A stretch of 32,263 bases of DNA from Planctomycetota bacterium (GTDB lineage: Bacteria; Planctomycetota; SZUA-567). The DNA lies in the NCBI GenBank assembly GCA_016936955.1, contig JAFGWW010000299.1, positions 1-32,263 of the forward strand, read 5' to 3'. The notes below the pieces were generated by a model. The model searched no databases. It saw only the letters and a list, made by a program, of their open reading frames with translations, and had not been told where the DNA came from. A program made the translations under genes and the position numbers. Shown in pieces: positions 1-9,308 of this stretch (positions are counted from its first letter, which is position 1; every line of letters begins with the position of its first letter).

Positions 1-398
1 GAATGAAACAAGACCTTGGCACCGGGCTGCTTTATGGCTTCAACATACCAGTTTTTATCGTAACACTCTGCAACGCAGACTGTTACGTCAGGATTGCGAG
101 CCACGTACAGCTCCGCAACCTGACTGGCCATGCGCACATGCTCAAGAGGCCCACGGAACAGAGTCAGATTTACGCGCTTTTTCCGCGGCTTGCGGATCAG
201 GAACGTACCCTTCCCTACCTCACGACGGGCAATATTCTCTTCAGCAAGCGAGTCTAACGCCTTTTTGGCTGTTACTCGGCTTACATTAAAAGTGCTCGCA
301 ATCTCGCGTTCCGAGGGAAGCAGGTCTGTTCCAGACGCTTTCGCCTCATTTAAAAGCTGATTACGGATTACTAAATGTTTCGGTACTCGCTTCGCCAC
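1..398 (-). CDS. GntR-family transcriptional regulator, partial (runs off left edge), possibly fused to a substrate-binding-protein-like domain
   Basis: Minus strand from GTG at 398 translates without stops as VAKRVPKHLVIRNQLLNEAKASGTDLLPSEREIASTFNVSRVTAKKALDSLAEENIARREVGKGTFLIRKPRKKRVNLTLFRGPLEHVRMASQVAELYVARNPDVTVCVAECYDKNWYVEAIKQPGAKVLFH; the LLPSEREIA..NVSRVTAKKALDSLAEENI..R..GKGTF pattern is a GntR winged HTH. AAGGGAGG ribosome-binding site just upstream. Confidence 0.85.
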   Translation of the reverse strand, partial: MAKRVPKHLVIRNQLLNEAKASGTDLLPSEREIASTFNVSRVTAKKALDSLAEENIARREVGKGTFLIRKPRKKRVNLTLFRGPLEHVRMASQVAELYVARNPDVTVCVAECYDKNWYVEAIKQPGAKVLFH

Positions 399-434
399 GG
401 TTAATGCCTCCCTTGATAGCACTTAATAAAATAA

Positions 435-449
435 TAGTCCAATTGGATA
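435..449. promoter_or_regulatory. Palindromic operator-like site TAGTCCAATTGGATA, copy 1
   Basis: Contains perfect palindrome TCCAATTGGA about 40 bp upstream of the GntR start; same core recurs at 588-609. Confidence 0.6.
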
Positions 450-587
450 CAAATGTCAACACGCTACGCTCAACAGAGCAGTTTTATCATTAATTCTGTC
501 GCATATATGCAAAATTACCCCGATATATCATTGTTTTGAGACGGTTGTGCCAAAATATATGCATCCATCTGGAGTTTTTATTTGACT

Positions 588-609
588 AAGTAATCCAATT
601 GGACTACTT
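588..609. promoter_or_regulatory. Palindromic operator-like site AAGTAATCCAATTGGACTACTT, copy 2
   Basis: 22-bp palindrome with a single mismatched pair, about 100 bp upstream of the beta-helix protein start; shares TCCAATTGGA core with copy 1. Confidence 0.65.
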
Positions 610-707
610 TAAATCTAAGAAGCCCGTACCGCTCTGTAAACCAGTTGTAGATGAATCGATTTTAGGCTTTCAAATGGCTGCTAATAAGTTTCCGGAAAGG
701 ATTATGT

Positions 708-3700
708 ATGAGAACGCTCTTGAGTCTGACTGCCTGCGTATTGCTGCTTTTCGGAATGGGTCAAAGCAGTGCGCAGGACTATTACGTTATACAAACGGAA
801 GGAGCTTCAGACGAAAACAGCGGCCTGAAGGAATCGCCATGGAAAACAATTGCCCACGCCGCAGCCACAGCAAAAGCTGGCGATACCGTCCATATCGGTA
901 AAGGAATTTACCGGGACAATTTGAAGGTTATGAATTCTGGCACAAAAGACAATCCTATCACCTTCATGGCAATGGGAGACGGCCAGGTTCTGATCTCTGG
1001 GGCGGATGTAATTGCTGGGTTCAAAAAAGAGGGCAATCTATGGGTGATCAGGCCGTGGAAAGTAAAATTTGGCTGGTACTGGGGGGATGAGTCAACCTAC
1101 CCCGAGGTAGCCAACCCCAATTGCCCGTTCATGTCTGCGGCCAGGCGGGAGAACATCTTCATCAATGGCGTTCCACTGCAATGGGTGCCAAACAAACAGG
1201 CTCTCGCTCCTGGACGCTTCTACTGGAACGGCAAGCCGAACTCGAATGACGGAGAACTGCTTGTCTGGCCCGAAAAAGATATGGACCTGTCGCAAGAGAC
1301 GGTTGAAGTACCCATGCGTGAATGCGTGTTGTCCGGCCCTTGGGGATCCTATCCGAGAGGAATTTCTGAAGTGCGCTCGGCGAAGAAGGAAAACCAGTAC
1401 GCCAAGGCCGACTGGATCAATATCAGGAACATTACCTTTGGATATACGAATGAGGGGTTTGTCACGTCCGGGGCCATAATAAGCGGAGACAACTGGACAC
1501 TTGAGGATTGCGTTTTTGAATACATGAACGCGGGTGGAGTCTGGATTGGTGGCGATGATGCTGTCCTGAAGAGAGTGACAGCCCAATACAACGGCAAGGT
1601 CGGGATTAACGGAAAGTTCAGGGTTGTTCGAGCCTTGCTGGAAGATTGCATAAGCACGCACAATAACCGGAAGTTTTATAAGATCTACTGGGACGCTGGT
1701 GGCCTTAAACTGCATGATGCCCGCGACACGGTTGTTCGCAATTTCATAACCGCCTTTAATTTTGGCTCGTCGCTTTGGTATGACTGCGACTGCATTGGTA
1801 ATAGAGTTGAAAATTCGTTGTCTTTTGGCAATGACGGATTGGGCTTCTTCTATGAGGTTTCAGACAAGGGAACTTTTGTAAACAATGTCTCATTTGGTAA
1901 CGGATGCGGATTCATGTACGCCCACTCCGCAAATGGCCTGATTGAAAACAATGTCGTTGTCGGTTGCAGTTCAGGGTTTATTCTCGGTGGAGACCGGGGT
2001 AAATTCAAAGGCGTCAATACCACTTTCCGCAATAATATCATCATGGAGACGCGCGGACATAATGTCGGCTGGAAATGGAGCAAAAATCCTGACGGGCGCT
2101 CCCAGCAATCAAAGAACATGATTACCCAAAACCTGTTTGCATCCATATACGGCAATAAGGGCTTTGAAATGTACAAGACGTTGCCGGGGCTTGCAGAATT
2201 TGAGTCAGAATACAAAAACGGGTTTGATAATCATCAGATACGCGGGCTGGAGGAAATGGATACGGAAAACCGCAGCAGGCTTAACGCTTCGATGCGCCGC
2301 ACTCTTGAAGGAGTCAGGGCTGTCGAGCCGCGGTTCAACTTGAATATAGATGATGCAAAACTCACGCAGATCTGGGAGCTTGGAGCTGGGGGAAATGTTG
2401 GCGGCTATTGGATAAGCACCACTGATGGCCCGGTTCTGGTATTGGTCATCAATAAAAAAGAGGTGTTTAGCCTTATGTGCGAAGGCGAATGCAAGCCGGT
2501 ATTGTGGGAGTTCCACCATCTGGGTAAGCACCGGATCAACCCCGCTAAAGCATATGGGAAATTATACACATTCGAATCGGAAGCGCGCTTTGCAATAATC
2601 ACTGGCCTCCCGGCGGGGACGGTTCCTCTCAAAGGATTACTACAGGTCAAGGCTTCGAAAGACGGAAAACCAACAAGCGAGATAATTGCAGGGGAGACCG
2701 CGCAGATCTCTGTTACCGTAAAAAATATATTCAGCAAACCCGTAGAATTTTCGGCCAATGGAATCGGACTGGACAAGGCGACATTTACCCTCGATGCGGG
2801 ACAGATCAAAAATCTGGAATTTAATGCATCCCCGGTTGGCGGCACCAGAAGTCTTACATACAAGCTCCACAGCGAAGCACTCGGGGCTCCATACCAAAAG
2901 TCTATTCCTCTCAATGTTGTGAGAAAAGTAAAGGCCAGCGGAACAGGCAGCCAGGAGTATAACATCTCAGTGGATACTGAAGAGCAACGGGACGCAACCG
3001 TCTGGGATGAAACAACCGGAGACAAATGGAAAGGTAAGGCTGACGTATCTGCCCAAGCCGCTGTGACCTATAACAGCAAGAGCATGAGTGTTCATGTAAA
3101 AGTCACGGATGACAAATTGTTCTGCAATAAAAGCGAGTTGGGAGGTGGCGACGGCATTATTGCGTACATCGACACCAGAGCACGGCCTGGACTTCGTTCA
3201 AGCAAGTCTGGTGACGGTGTTTATCGAATCATGGTGCCGGCATCGCGCACAGCCAACTGGTCAGACATACCCGTCAGCCAGAAAAAACCGTTGGTCACCA
3301 ACGGGGATTTCGAGGCAGGCAAAAATGGCTGGTACATTCCCAATGGAAGTAATGTGTCTATCGTCACGGACCATTCCAGCAGCTATGCCCATATTTTAGG
3401 GGAATCCGTTATCCAGCGCGACATCAAGATCAAAAAGGATTGGAAGAAACTGGTCCTGACAGCAAAGGTTCGCTACAAAAAAATCATCCCCGGACAACTG
3501 GGTTGGCATTGCGGGCGCGTGGTTCTTGACTTCAAGAACAATAAAGGCAAACATGCTGGCGGTTGGCCTGAGATGATGGATTTCAAGGGAACACAGGAAA
3601 AGTGGATTACCTTGTCAAAGGAATATGAAATACCGGCAGAAGCAGAGACTGTACGCCTTCAGGCAGGCATGTGGTCCGTAAAGGGCGGTGAGCTTGATGT

Positions 3701-3989
3701 TGATGAAATAACACTGGCGCCAGTCACTGATAATGCCGGAGAAGATACAGAGAGTATTCGCGCCACCGGCAAAAAGTCAGGCTCCGGTTATGAAATTCGC
3801 CTGACAATACCCGCGGGGATGTTCCAGGGTGCTGGTTTTGTAAAAGGGCGGGAATTCGGTTTTAATCTTGCCGTTTGCGATTCTGACCGGCCCGAGAGCA
3901 AGGAACCGGAAACACGCCTTTTCTGGAATGGCAACGGCGGTTCTGTAGATATCTGCCCCAATGAATTCGGACTTTTGATATTGGAGTGA
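708..3989 (+). CDS. Secreted right-handed parallel beta-helix protein (polysaccharide lyase/DUF1565-like) with C-terminal CBM9-like region
   Basis: 1093-aa ORF; signal peptide MRTLLSLTACVLLLFGMGQSSAQ; ASDENSGLKESPWKTIAHAAATAKAGDTVHIGKGIYRDN is a typical DUF1565/beta-helix start, followed by repeated N-rich beta-helix turns; C-terminus EIRLTIPAGMF..KGREFGFNLAVCDSD resembles CBM9-like domains. GGAAAGG upstream. Confidence 0.8.
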   Translation: MRTLLSLTACVLLLFGMGQSSAQDYYVIQTEGASDENSGLKESPWKTIAHAAATAKAGDTVHIGKGIYRDNLKVMNSGTKDNPITFMAMGDGQVLISGADVIAGFKKEGNLWVIRPWKVKFGWYWGDESTYPEVANPNCPFMSAARRENIFINGVPLQWVPNKQALAPGRFYWNGKPNSNDGELLVWPEKDMDLSQETVEVPMRECVLSGPWGSYPRGISEVRSAKKENQYAKADWINIRNITFGYTNEGFVTSGAIISGDNWTLEDCVFEYMNAGGVWIGGDDAVLKRVTAQYNGKVGINGKFRVVRALLEDCISTHNNRKFYKIYWDAGGLKLHDARDTVVRNFITAFNFGSSLWYDCDCIGNRVENSLSFGNDGLGFFYEVSDKGTFVNNVSFGNGCGFMYAHSANGLIENNVVVGCSSGFILGGDRGKFKGVNTTFRNNIIMETRGHNVGWKWSKNPDGRSQQSKNMITQNLFASIYGNKGFEMYKTLPGLAEFESEYKNGFDNHQIRGLEEMDTENRSRLNASMRRTLEGVRAVEPRFNLNIDDAKLTQIWELGAGGNVGGYWISTTDGPVLVLVINKKEVFSLMCEGECKPVLWEFHHLGKHRINPAKAYGKLYTFESEARFAIITGLPAGTVPLKGLLQVKASKDGKPTSEIIAGETAQISVTVKNIFSKPVEFSANGIGLDKATFTLDAGQIKNLEFNASPVGGTRSLTYKLHSEALGAPYQKSIPLNVVRKVKASGTGSQEYNISVDTEEQRDATVWDETTGDKWKGKADVSAQAAVTYNSKSMSVHVKVTDDKLFCNKSELGGGDGIIAYIDTRARPGLRSSKSGDGVYRIMVPASRTANWSDIPVSQKKPLVTNGDFEAGKNGWYIPNGSNVSIVTDHSSSYAHILGESVIQRDIKIKKDWKKLVLTAKVRYKKIIPGQLGWHCGRVVLDFKNNKGKHAGGWPEMMDFKGTQEKWITLSKEYEIPAEAETVRLQAGMWSVKGGELDVDEITLAPVTDNAGEDTESIRATGKKSGSGYEIRLTIPAGMFQGAGFVKGREFGFNLAVCDSDRPESKEPETRLFWNGNGGSVDICPNEFGLLILE

Positions 3990-4209
3990 CCTCAACGGTG
4001 TGGACACGACAAGCTTTTATAACGGGCATAAATTTGCAACTAACCGATTTATTTTCGCCTGTCAATAAAGCTGCTGTATACTTAATATTTGATAGAAGCA
4101 GACGTAATTTTAATGATCAACGTATAGCAATATTAGTAACTCGGGATTTTTTATCCGCGACAATGAGTTGCTTATAGCCAAGACCATCGGGTACCTGAAA
4201 GGCGGAACC

Positions 4210-5088
4210 ATGAAACACCATTCATGCCTCGACTCATCTGTCAATAGCAGCAGCAAGAAGAATACCCGCACGCTAAGCATATCACAAGCCTCCCCTTATG
4301 CCCCACCCCATAGAGATATATCTGGCTATCAGTCGAGGCAAAGATCACTGAGAAAAAACAAGATCACAGTGCGGGCATCCATAAAAGCTTTTACCCTGGT
4401 TGAGCTATTGGTCGTTATCGCAATTATCAGCATGTTGACGGTCTTGCTGCTACCGGCTTTGCGTAATGCCGTCACCGGAGCCAGAGCACTGTCATGCCTG
4501 TCCAACCACAAGCAAATCGGACTCGCTTTTCAGTTGTACCTAGAAGAAAACAGAGGCATGATGCCGCGCGGCCAGGATTTTATTAGTCATCAGTCTGATT
4601 ATGTTACTCAAATCCCGAAGTATCTTGATGGCGATAAAAATATCTGGTGTTGCCCTAACGCCACCTATGCCGGCAAAGGGTGGCATTATCTGTCCAATCC
4701 GGCTATCATGCGTGAAATCAGGTCGGCTGACATTCTGGCTGGCGTAGACACTATTCGCTATAGAGATATCGGTCGTTTCACCGAAGTAGTCGTCATGCTT
4801 GACGGAGCCCAATATGACGGCGTAAGTTGCCCTCCCATGGGCAAGTTTATTGACTGGGCCTGGGGGAGCACCTACAGCCCAACCTCAAGCACAAACAACG
4901 AACCGGTTACTCTCGGCCCAAATCTGGATGTATCTACGGCTAAACATTACATACGCTGGCGTGAGCGAGGCACATCAGGAGCCAAGACAGGGGCGGCAAT
5001 TAATGTGCTATTTGCAGATTGGCACGCATCCACCATGGTCTATGGCACTCTTTTACGACATAATATGCGCCCGAATAAAAAGCCATGA
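4210..5088 (+). CDS. Prepilin-type N-terminal cleavage/methylation protein (pseudopilin-like)
   Basis: ORF 4168..5088, likely ATG at 4210; [50 protein letters not shown] and C-terminal [11 protein letters not shown] are hallmarks of this family. Confidence 0.85.
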   Translation: MKHHSCLDSSVNSSSKKNTRTLSISQASPYAPPHRDISGYQSRQRSLRKNKITVRASIKAFTLVELLVVIAIISMLTVLLLPALRNAVTGARALSCLSNHKQIGLAFQLYLEENRGMMPRGQDFISHQSDYVTQIPKYLDGDKNIWCCPNATYAGKGWHYLSNPAIMREIRSADILAGVDTIRYRDIGRFTEVVVMLDGAQYDGVSCPPMGKFIDWAWGSTYSPTSSTNNEPVTLGPNLDVSTAKHYIRWRERGTSGAKTGAAINVLFADWHASTMVYGTLLRHNMRPNKKP

Positions 5089-5229
5089 TTGAGCCAAGCT
5101 TTCGCATTCAGAAAACTTATGCGGAGAGCATCATTGCAAAATATGCGCTAGGTCGCTGGGTACGGCTTTCGCTTTCCCCTGCGTAAATGAAAATTTGATA
5201 TATATGGAATTCATCCGCATTGTCGCGGC

Positions 5230-5548
5230 GAACGGCCAAAGGTTCGCCGGAAGCCACTGACAGCATGATTAATCATGAGCGCATGCCAAGTAACCGTCAT
5301 GGCTTGCCGGATAATGAACGGAGACGGCTGCAACTGCATTTTTCAACGGACATGATAGATTGGTGCTTTGCTGGTCTGGTGGCGATTGGGCCTGAAGAAA
5401 AGCATCAAGGCATTATGCAAGCATGGTTATTGACGGTAATGATTTAATGGTGCTGAGCCGCTCCGGAAATGAGAAGGCAAAAAGTCCGCATGACGGCAAC
5501 ATGATCACTCTTCATCGGGTAGAGAATTTCAGAAATCTGGTATACTGA
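5230..5548 (+). pseudogene. Remnant of the C-terminus of a BNR/sialidase-type protein
   Basis: Frame a: LQLHFSTDMIDWCFAGLVAIGPEEKHQ; after a frame change near 5400-5405, frame b: SRHYASMVIDGNDLMVLSRSGNEKAKSPHDGNMITLHRVENFRNLVY*. The two segments form one coherent protein C-terminus. Confidence 0.6.
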
Positions 5549-5586
5549 TTACAATGTTCGTCATGGCATCAACACGAAAGGTAATT

Positions 5587-6906
5587 ATGAAACACGTCGC
5601 TTGCTGCATTATATTGCTTCTTTGTATTACCTCTTCTGCTTTTGCCGTGGATGGTGAACCTGCGGCAATTCCTGAATGCAACGTGCGTAATGGGCTTCCA
5701 AACTTTTACAGTAAACTCAAGTCTGGGGAAAAGGTCACGATAGCCTACTTTGGAGGCAGCATCACTGCTCAACCCGGGTACAGAGTAAAGTCTGCCGAAT
5801 GGCTCCACACCAGATATCCCAAAGCAAGCATCGTTGAGGTTAACGCAGCGATTGGGGGCACGGGATCAGACCTCGGGGTCTACCGAATGGACGATGACGT
5901 ATTAATCAATAAGCCTGACATGCTCTTTGTTGAGTTTGCTGTCAATGATGCCCACTCTTCGGAGGAAAGTGTTGTTCATGCAATGGAAGGAATCGTTCGA
6001 AAGGCAATCCGCGCAATACCCGATATTGACATATGCTTTGTATACACGTTCACGCAAGAGCAGTATGACACTTTGGCTAATAACCGGCTGTTCAGTTCGA
6101 TCAAGGCCATGGAAAAGGTTGCTTCCCACTATGGCATTTCCAGCATTCATTTATGGAAGGAACCTGTTGCAATGACCAAGGCCGGTAAGCTGATACTCAA
6201 GGCCCCGCAGGCCAAAGTGGAAGCGGTAGCAGGGAAGAGCCTGGACGGCCTTAAAGCGGAAGATGACAATGGCGCAGAAACCCCCATGCCGTTCTCCAAG
6301 GATGGCACCCATCCATATATCAATACGGGACACAAGCTCTACACAAATGCAATAAAGCGATCTCTACCCATGCTTGATATCGGTACTCCTGCCCCGCATA
6401 CTTTGCCGGAAGCGATAATTGTTCCCACGCTGGAGAAATGTAAAATTTACGGTATCAAACAAAGCATGCTTGATGGCTTCTGGGCTGAAGTCAATAAGGG
6501 CGATGACCGCTCGGGCTTCTTAGAGCGTTTTAAAAGCATGTGGCTTTCCGAATCGCCCGGAGCCAGCATAAGTTTTAAAGTCATGGCAAGGGCCTGTTAC
6601 ATTTATGACATCCTTGGCCCCGATTGCGCTAAAGTACAGATTTATATAGATGGGGAACCGGCTGAAATGCTCGACAGGTTCGATCGCTTTTGTACATTCA
6701 GCCGGATTGCAACCCTGAAGGTTTTTCGTAACAGTAAAAACATCGAGGAGCACGCCGTCAAAATTGTGATTCAGAAAGAGCGACCAGCGAGAAGAAAAAT
6801 ACTGGGGCCATATAGAAGCAGGGAACTGGATAGCAATCCCGGTAAATTTGATGGCACCAAATGGTTTATTGGCGGGATACTTCTTGATGGCGAAATCATC
6901 GAATAG
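5587..6906 (+). CDS. Secreted SGNH/GDSL-family hydrolase
   Basis: Signal peptide MKHVACCIILLLCITSSAFA; block I IAYFGGSITAQPGYR, VNAAIGGTGSDLG, FVEFAVNDAHS, and DGTHPYINTGHKLY (catalytic Asp-His). ORF 5554..6906; ATG 5587 preferred. Confidence 0.8.
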   Translation: MKHVACCIILLLCITSSAFAVDGEPAAIPECNVRNGLPNFYSKLKSGEKVTIAYFGGSITAQPGYRVKSAEWLHTRYPKASIVEVNAAIGGTGSDLGVYRMDDDVLINKPDMLFVEFAVNDAHSSEESVVHAMEGIVRKAIRAIPDIDICFVYTFTQEQYDTLANNRLFSSIKAMEKVASHYGISSIHLWKEPVAMTKAGKLILKAPQAKVEAVAGKSLDGLKAEDDNGAETPMPFSKDGTHPYINTGHKLYTNAIKRSLPMLDIGTPAPHTLPEAIIVPTLEKCKIYGIKQSMLDGFWAEVNKGDDRSGFLERFKSMWLSESPGASISFKVMARACYIYDILGPDCAKVQIYIDGEPAEMLDRFDRFCTFSRIATLKVFRNSKNIEEHAVKIVIQKERPARRKILGPYRSRELDSNPGKFDGTKWFIGGILLDGEIIE

Positions 6907-6941
6907 AAGTTTAAACCTGCTAAAACTTAACCCTCTCTACA

Positions 6942-7784
6942 ATGGGACATCCTATGCAACGCGTAGCTGTAACCGAGTACTCACATATAGTCTATCCTCC
7001 ATTCAAAGGCATAGACATACGGCGTTATCTGGTTCCTCATACCGGATATTACCATACACATAAACTGCATCAGATCGTAACTGTCCTTGCGGGACGCATA
7101 ACCTTCTGCGATGCGGAAGGTGTGAGTTATGAGTGCAAGGCGGGAGATGCGCTCTTAATTCCGAGCAACGTGTCCCACTCATGGAGCATGGGCAAGCGAA
7201 CCTGCGAAACACTTCAGATTTATCACGATTCACTCAAGATAGATCAATACGGCGAGATCGCGCTTTTTTTTGGCTGTGCAAATCGCGGAATGGTCAAATA
7301 CACCATAGGTGCGGACGAGTTCAATTCTCTGGCGAAAAGAATAAAAAGCGAAGTTACGGCGAAGGCATACAATGGCGGGTTGCTGCTGCATGCTCGATTG
7401 GTTGAATTGCTGGCATTGATCACCCGGCAGTCTCCTGAAGGAATACAGCCTTCTTCCCGCGCACTGGAGATTGTGCGGGAATCGCTTAGCTATATTGAGA
7501 GCAATTTGCGGCATCCGTTAACAGTCGAATTACTGGCAGAGCACGTTCACCTTAGCGCCAGCCGCCTGGCGCATATATTCAAGGAACACACAGGGAAATC
7601 GCCATTGCGTTACGTCAATGATCTTAAAATCGAGCGAGCGTGCAAGCTGATGTTGTATTCGGATATGAATGTGAGCCAAGTTGCAGAATATTACGGGTTT
7701 TCATCAGTCCATTATTTTAGCAGGCTCTTCAAAAAGACCTGCGGTGTGAATCCTACCGAGTTCCTCTCCCGCTTTCGAGAATAG
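6942..7784 (+). CDS. AraC-family transcriptional regulator
   Basis: N-terminal cupin-like AGRITFCDAEGVSYECKAGDALLIPSNVSHSW; C-terminal double HTH LSASRLAHIFKEHTGKSPLRYVNDLKIERACKLMLYSDMNVSQVAEYYGFSSVHYFSRLFKKTCGVNPTEF. Confidence 0.93.
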   Translation: MGHPMQRVAVTEYSHIVYPPFKGIDIRRYLVPHTGYYHTHKLHQIVTVLAGRITFCDAEGVSYECKAGDALLIPSNVSHSWSMGKRTCETLQIYHDSLKIDQYGEIALFFGCANRGMVKYTIGADEFNSLAKRIKSEVTAKAYNGGLLLHARLVELLALITRQSPEGIQPSSRALEIVRESLSYIESNLRHPLTVELLAEHVHLSASRLAHIFKEHTGKSPLRYVNDLKIERACKLMLYSDMNVSQVAEYYGFSSVHYFSRLFKKTCGVNPTEFLSRFRE

Positions 7785-7895
7785 CAGCAATGTGCAAATA
7801 AACGCAATTCTATCTAACGACAACACATAATATATCGGGTATTGTTCACGCAGCATATGGCTGTGCTGTATACAAAACTACCCGGAGATTGTGAG

Positions 7896-9299
7896 ATGAA
7901 GAGGATTGGCAAATTGCGCATGATGCGGTCTGATGAAATCGAATCATCTGGTATCGGCATTGGATTTGAATGTCTTGACAGGGAGATCTTCGATCCCGAG
8001 AGATGTTACGACAAGCTCGCAGAGATAGGAGTCAAGCACGCTCGTTGCCAGACCGGATGGCTCAGGTGCGAGAAAGAGAAAGGCGTCTATGACTTCGACT
8101 GGCTGGACAAGATTGTTGACAACTTGCTACAGCGCGGCATCAAGCCATGGTTTAATGTATCCTACGGCAATCCGCTTTACATGGATGGTGGCGAGAGTAA
8201 TGCCTGCGTAGGGATGGTGCCGCTGTACTATGGTGATGAGACGCTTCAGGCATGGAGGCAATATATAAATGCTTTGGCAATGCATTATCGCGATCGAGTT
8301 TCTCATTTTGAAATCTGGAATGAACCAGAAGGAATCGATTTCTGGCAACCAAAGGCGCCTGATCCATTAGAGTACGCCAGATTCATCCGGGTCACCGCAC
8401 CTTTGATTAAAGATGCAATTCCCGACGCGAAGATAGGCGCCTGTTCAAACTTCGTATTCTATCCCGAATACATGGTTCCTCTATTTCGCAGCGGGATTGC
8501 TGAGTTGCTCTCATTCTACTGTGTCCATGCCTATCGTATCCAACCGGAACTGCACTATGCCAGAGAATTGAGGGCATTGAGGAAACTCATGGATTGCAAT
8601 GGGGGAGAACATGTCGACATATGGCAGGGCGAATCGGGATACGCATCACATTTTCCTGAGAATCACTGGCTCGGCACATATGTGCGCGAGAGCGAAATCA
8701 ATCAAGCGAAATGGCTGCTTCGGAGATTTTTTACCGATTGCTACCATGGCGCAAAGATGACCTCATTCTTCCAGATGGTTGACATGACAGCCAAACCATA
8801 TCAAAAAGCGGTCAATACTGTTCAATCGCCCGCACGCCATGGCATTCTGAATGGCAATACTTACACACCAAAAATGGCGTACAACTGCCTGGGAAATGTC
8901 GCTGCAATTCTGGATGCGGATACGAAACCAGCCGATCTTTTCGCCAAGCTAAGCCTTACTAAAGCATTTCCCAAATCAATGCGGACATCCAGACTCCCTG
9001 ATATATCGGCCACGGTTTTGGGATTTGAAAGAAACGGGTACCCGCTCTACGCTTACTATATTCCAGAGGATGTTCAGATGGAGTACGGGAAAGTTAATGG
9101 CGTAACGTTAGAAGTCCTGAAAGATGAATGTTTACAAAACATCAACGACCCGGTACTGGTCGATATGCTTGATGGTGAGATATTTTCCTTCGCTCCTCAC
9201 CACGACGGCAAGCATGCACTATGCTTTACGGAGCTTCCAATAACAGATTATCCAGTCATCATCACTGATCGAATGGCACTTGAAAACAGGATCGCCTAG
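7896..9299 (+). CDS. Glycoside hydrolase, GH39-like TIM barrel
   Basis: KHARCQTGWLRCEKEKGVYDFDWLDKIVD, RVSHFEIWNEPEGIDFWQP (acid/base NEP) and VDIWQGESGYAS (putative nucleophile). ORF 7842..9299; ATG 7896 after CGGAG. Confidence 0.75.
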   Translation: MKRIGKLRMMRSDEIESSGIGIGFECLDREIFDPERCYDKLAEIGVKHARCQTGWLRCEKEKGVYDFDWLDKIVDNLLQRGIKPWFNVSYGNPLYMDGGESNACVGMVPLYYGDETLQAWRQYINALAMHYRDRVSHFEIWNEPEGIDFWQPKAPDPLEYARFIRVTAPLIKDAIPDAKIGACSNFVFYPEYMVPLFRSGIAELLSFYCVHAYRIQPELHYARELRALRKLMDCNGGEHVDIWQGESGYASHFPENHWLGTYVRESEINQAKWLLRRFFTDCYHGAKMTSFFQMVDMTAKPYQKAVNTVQSPARHGILNGNTYTPKMAYNCLGNVAAILDADTKPADLFAKLSLTKAFPKSMRTSRLPDISATVLGFERNGYPLYAYYIPEDVQMEYGKVNGVTLEVLKDECLQNINDPVLVDMLDGEIFSFAPHHDGKHALCFTELPITDYPVIITDRMALENRIA

Positions 9300-9308
9300 G
9301 AGGCCAAT

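Noticed and set aside
1092-3025. Several 100-207 aa minus-strand ORFs within the beta-helix gene
   Set aside because: All lie within a well-supported plus-strand CDS and have no domain signatures.
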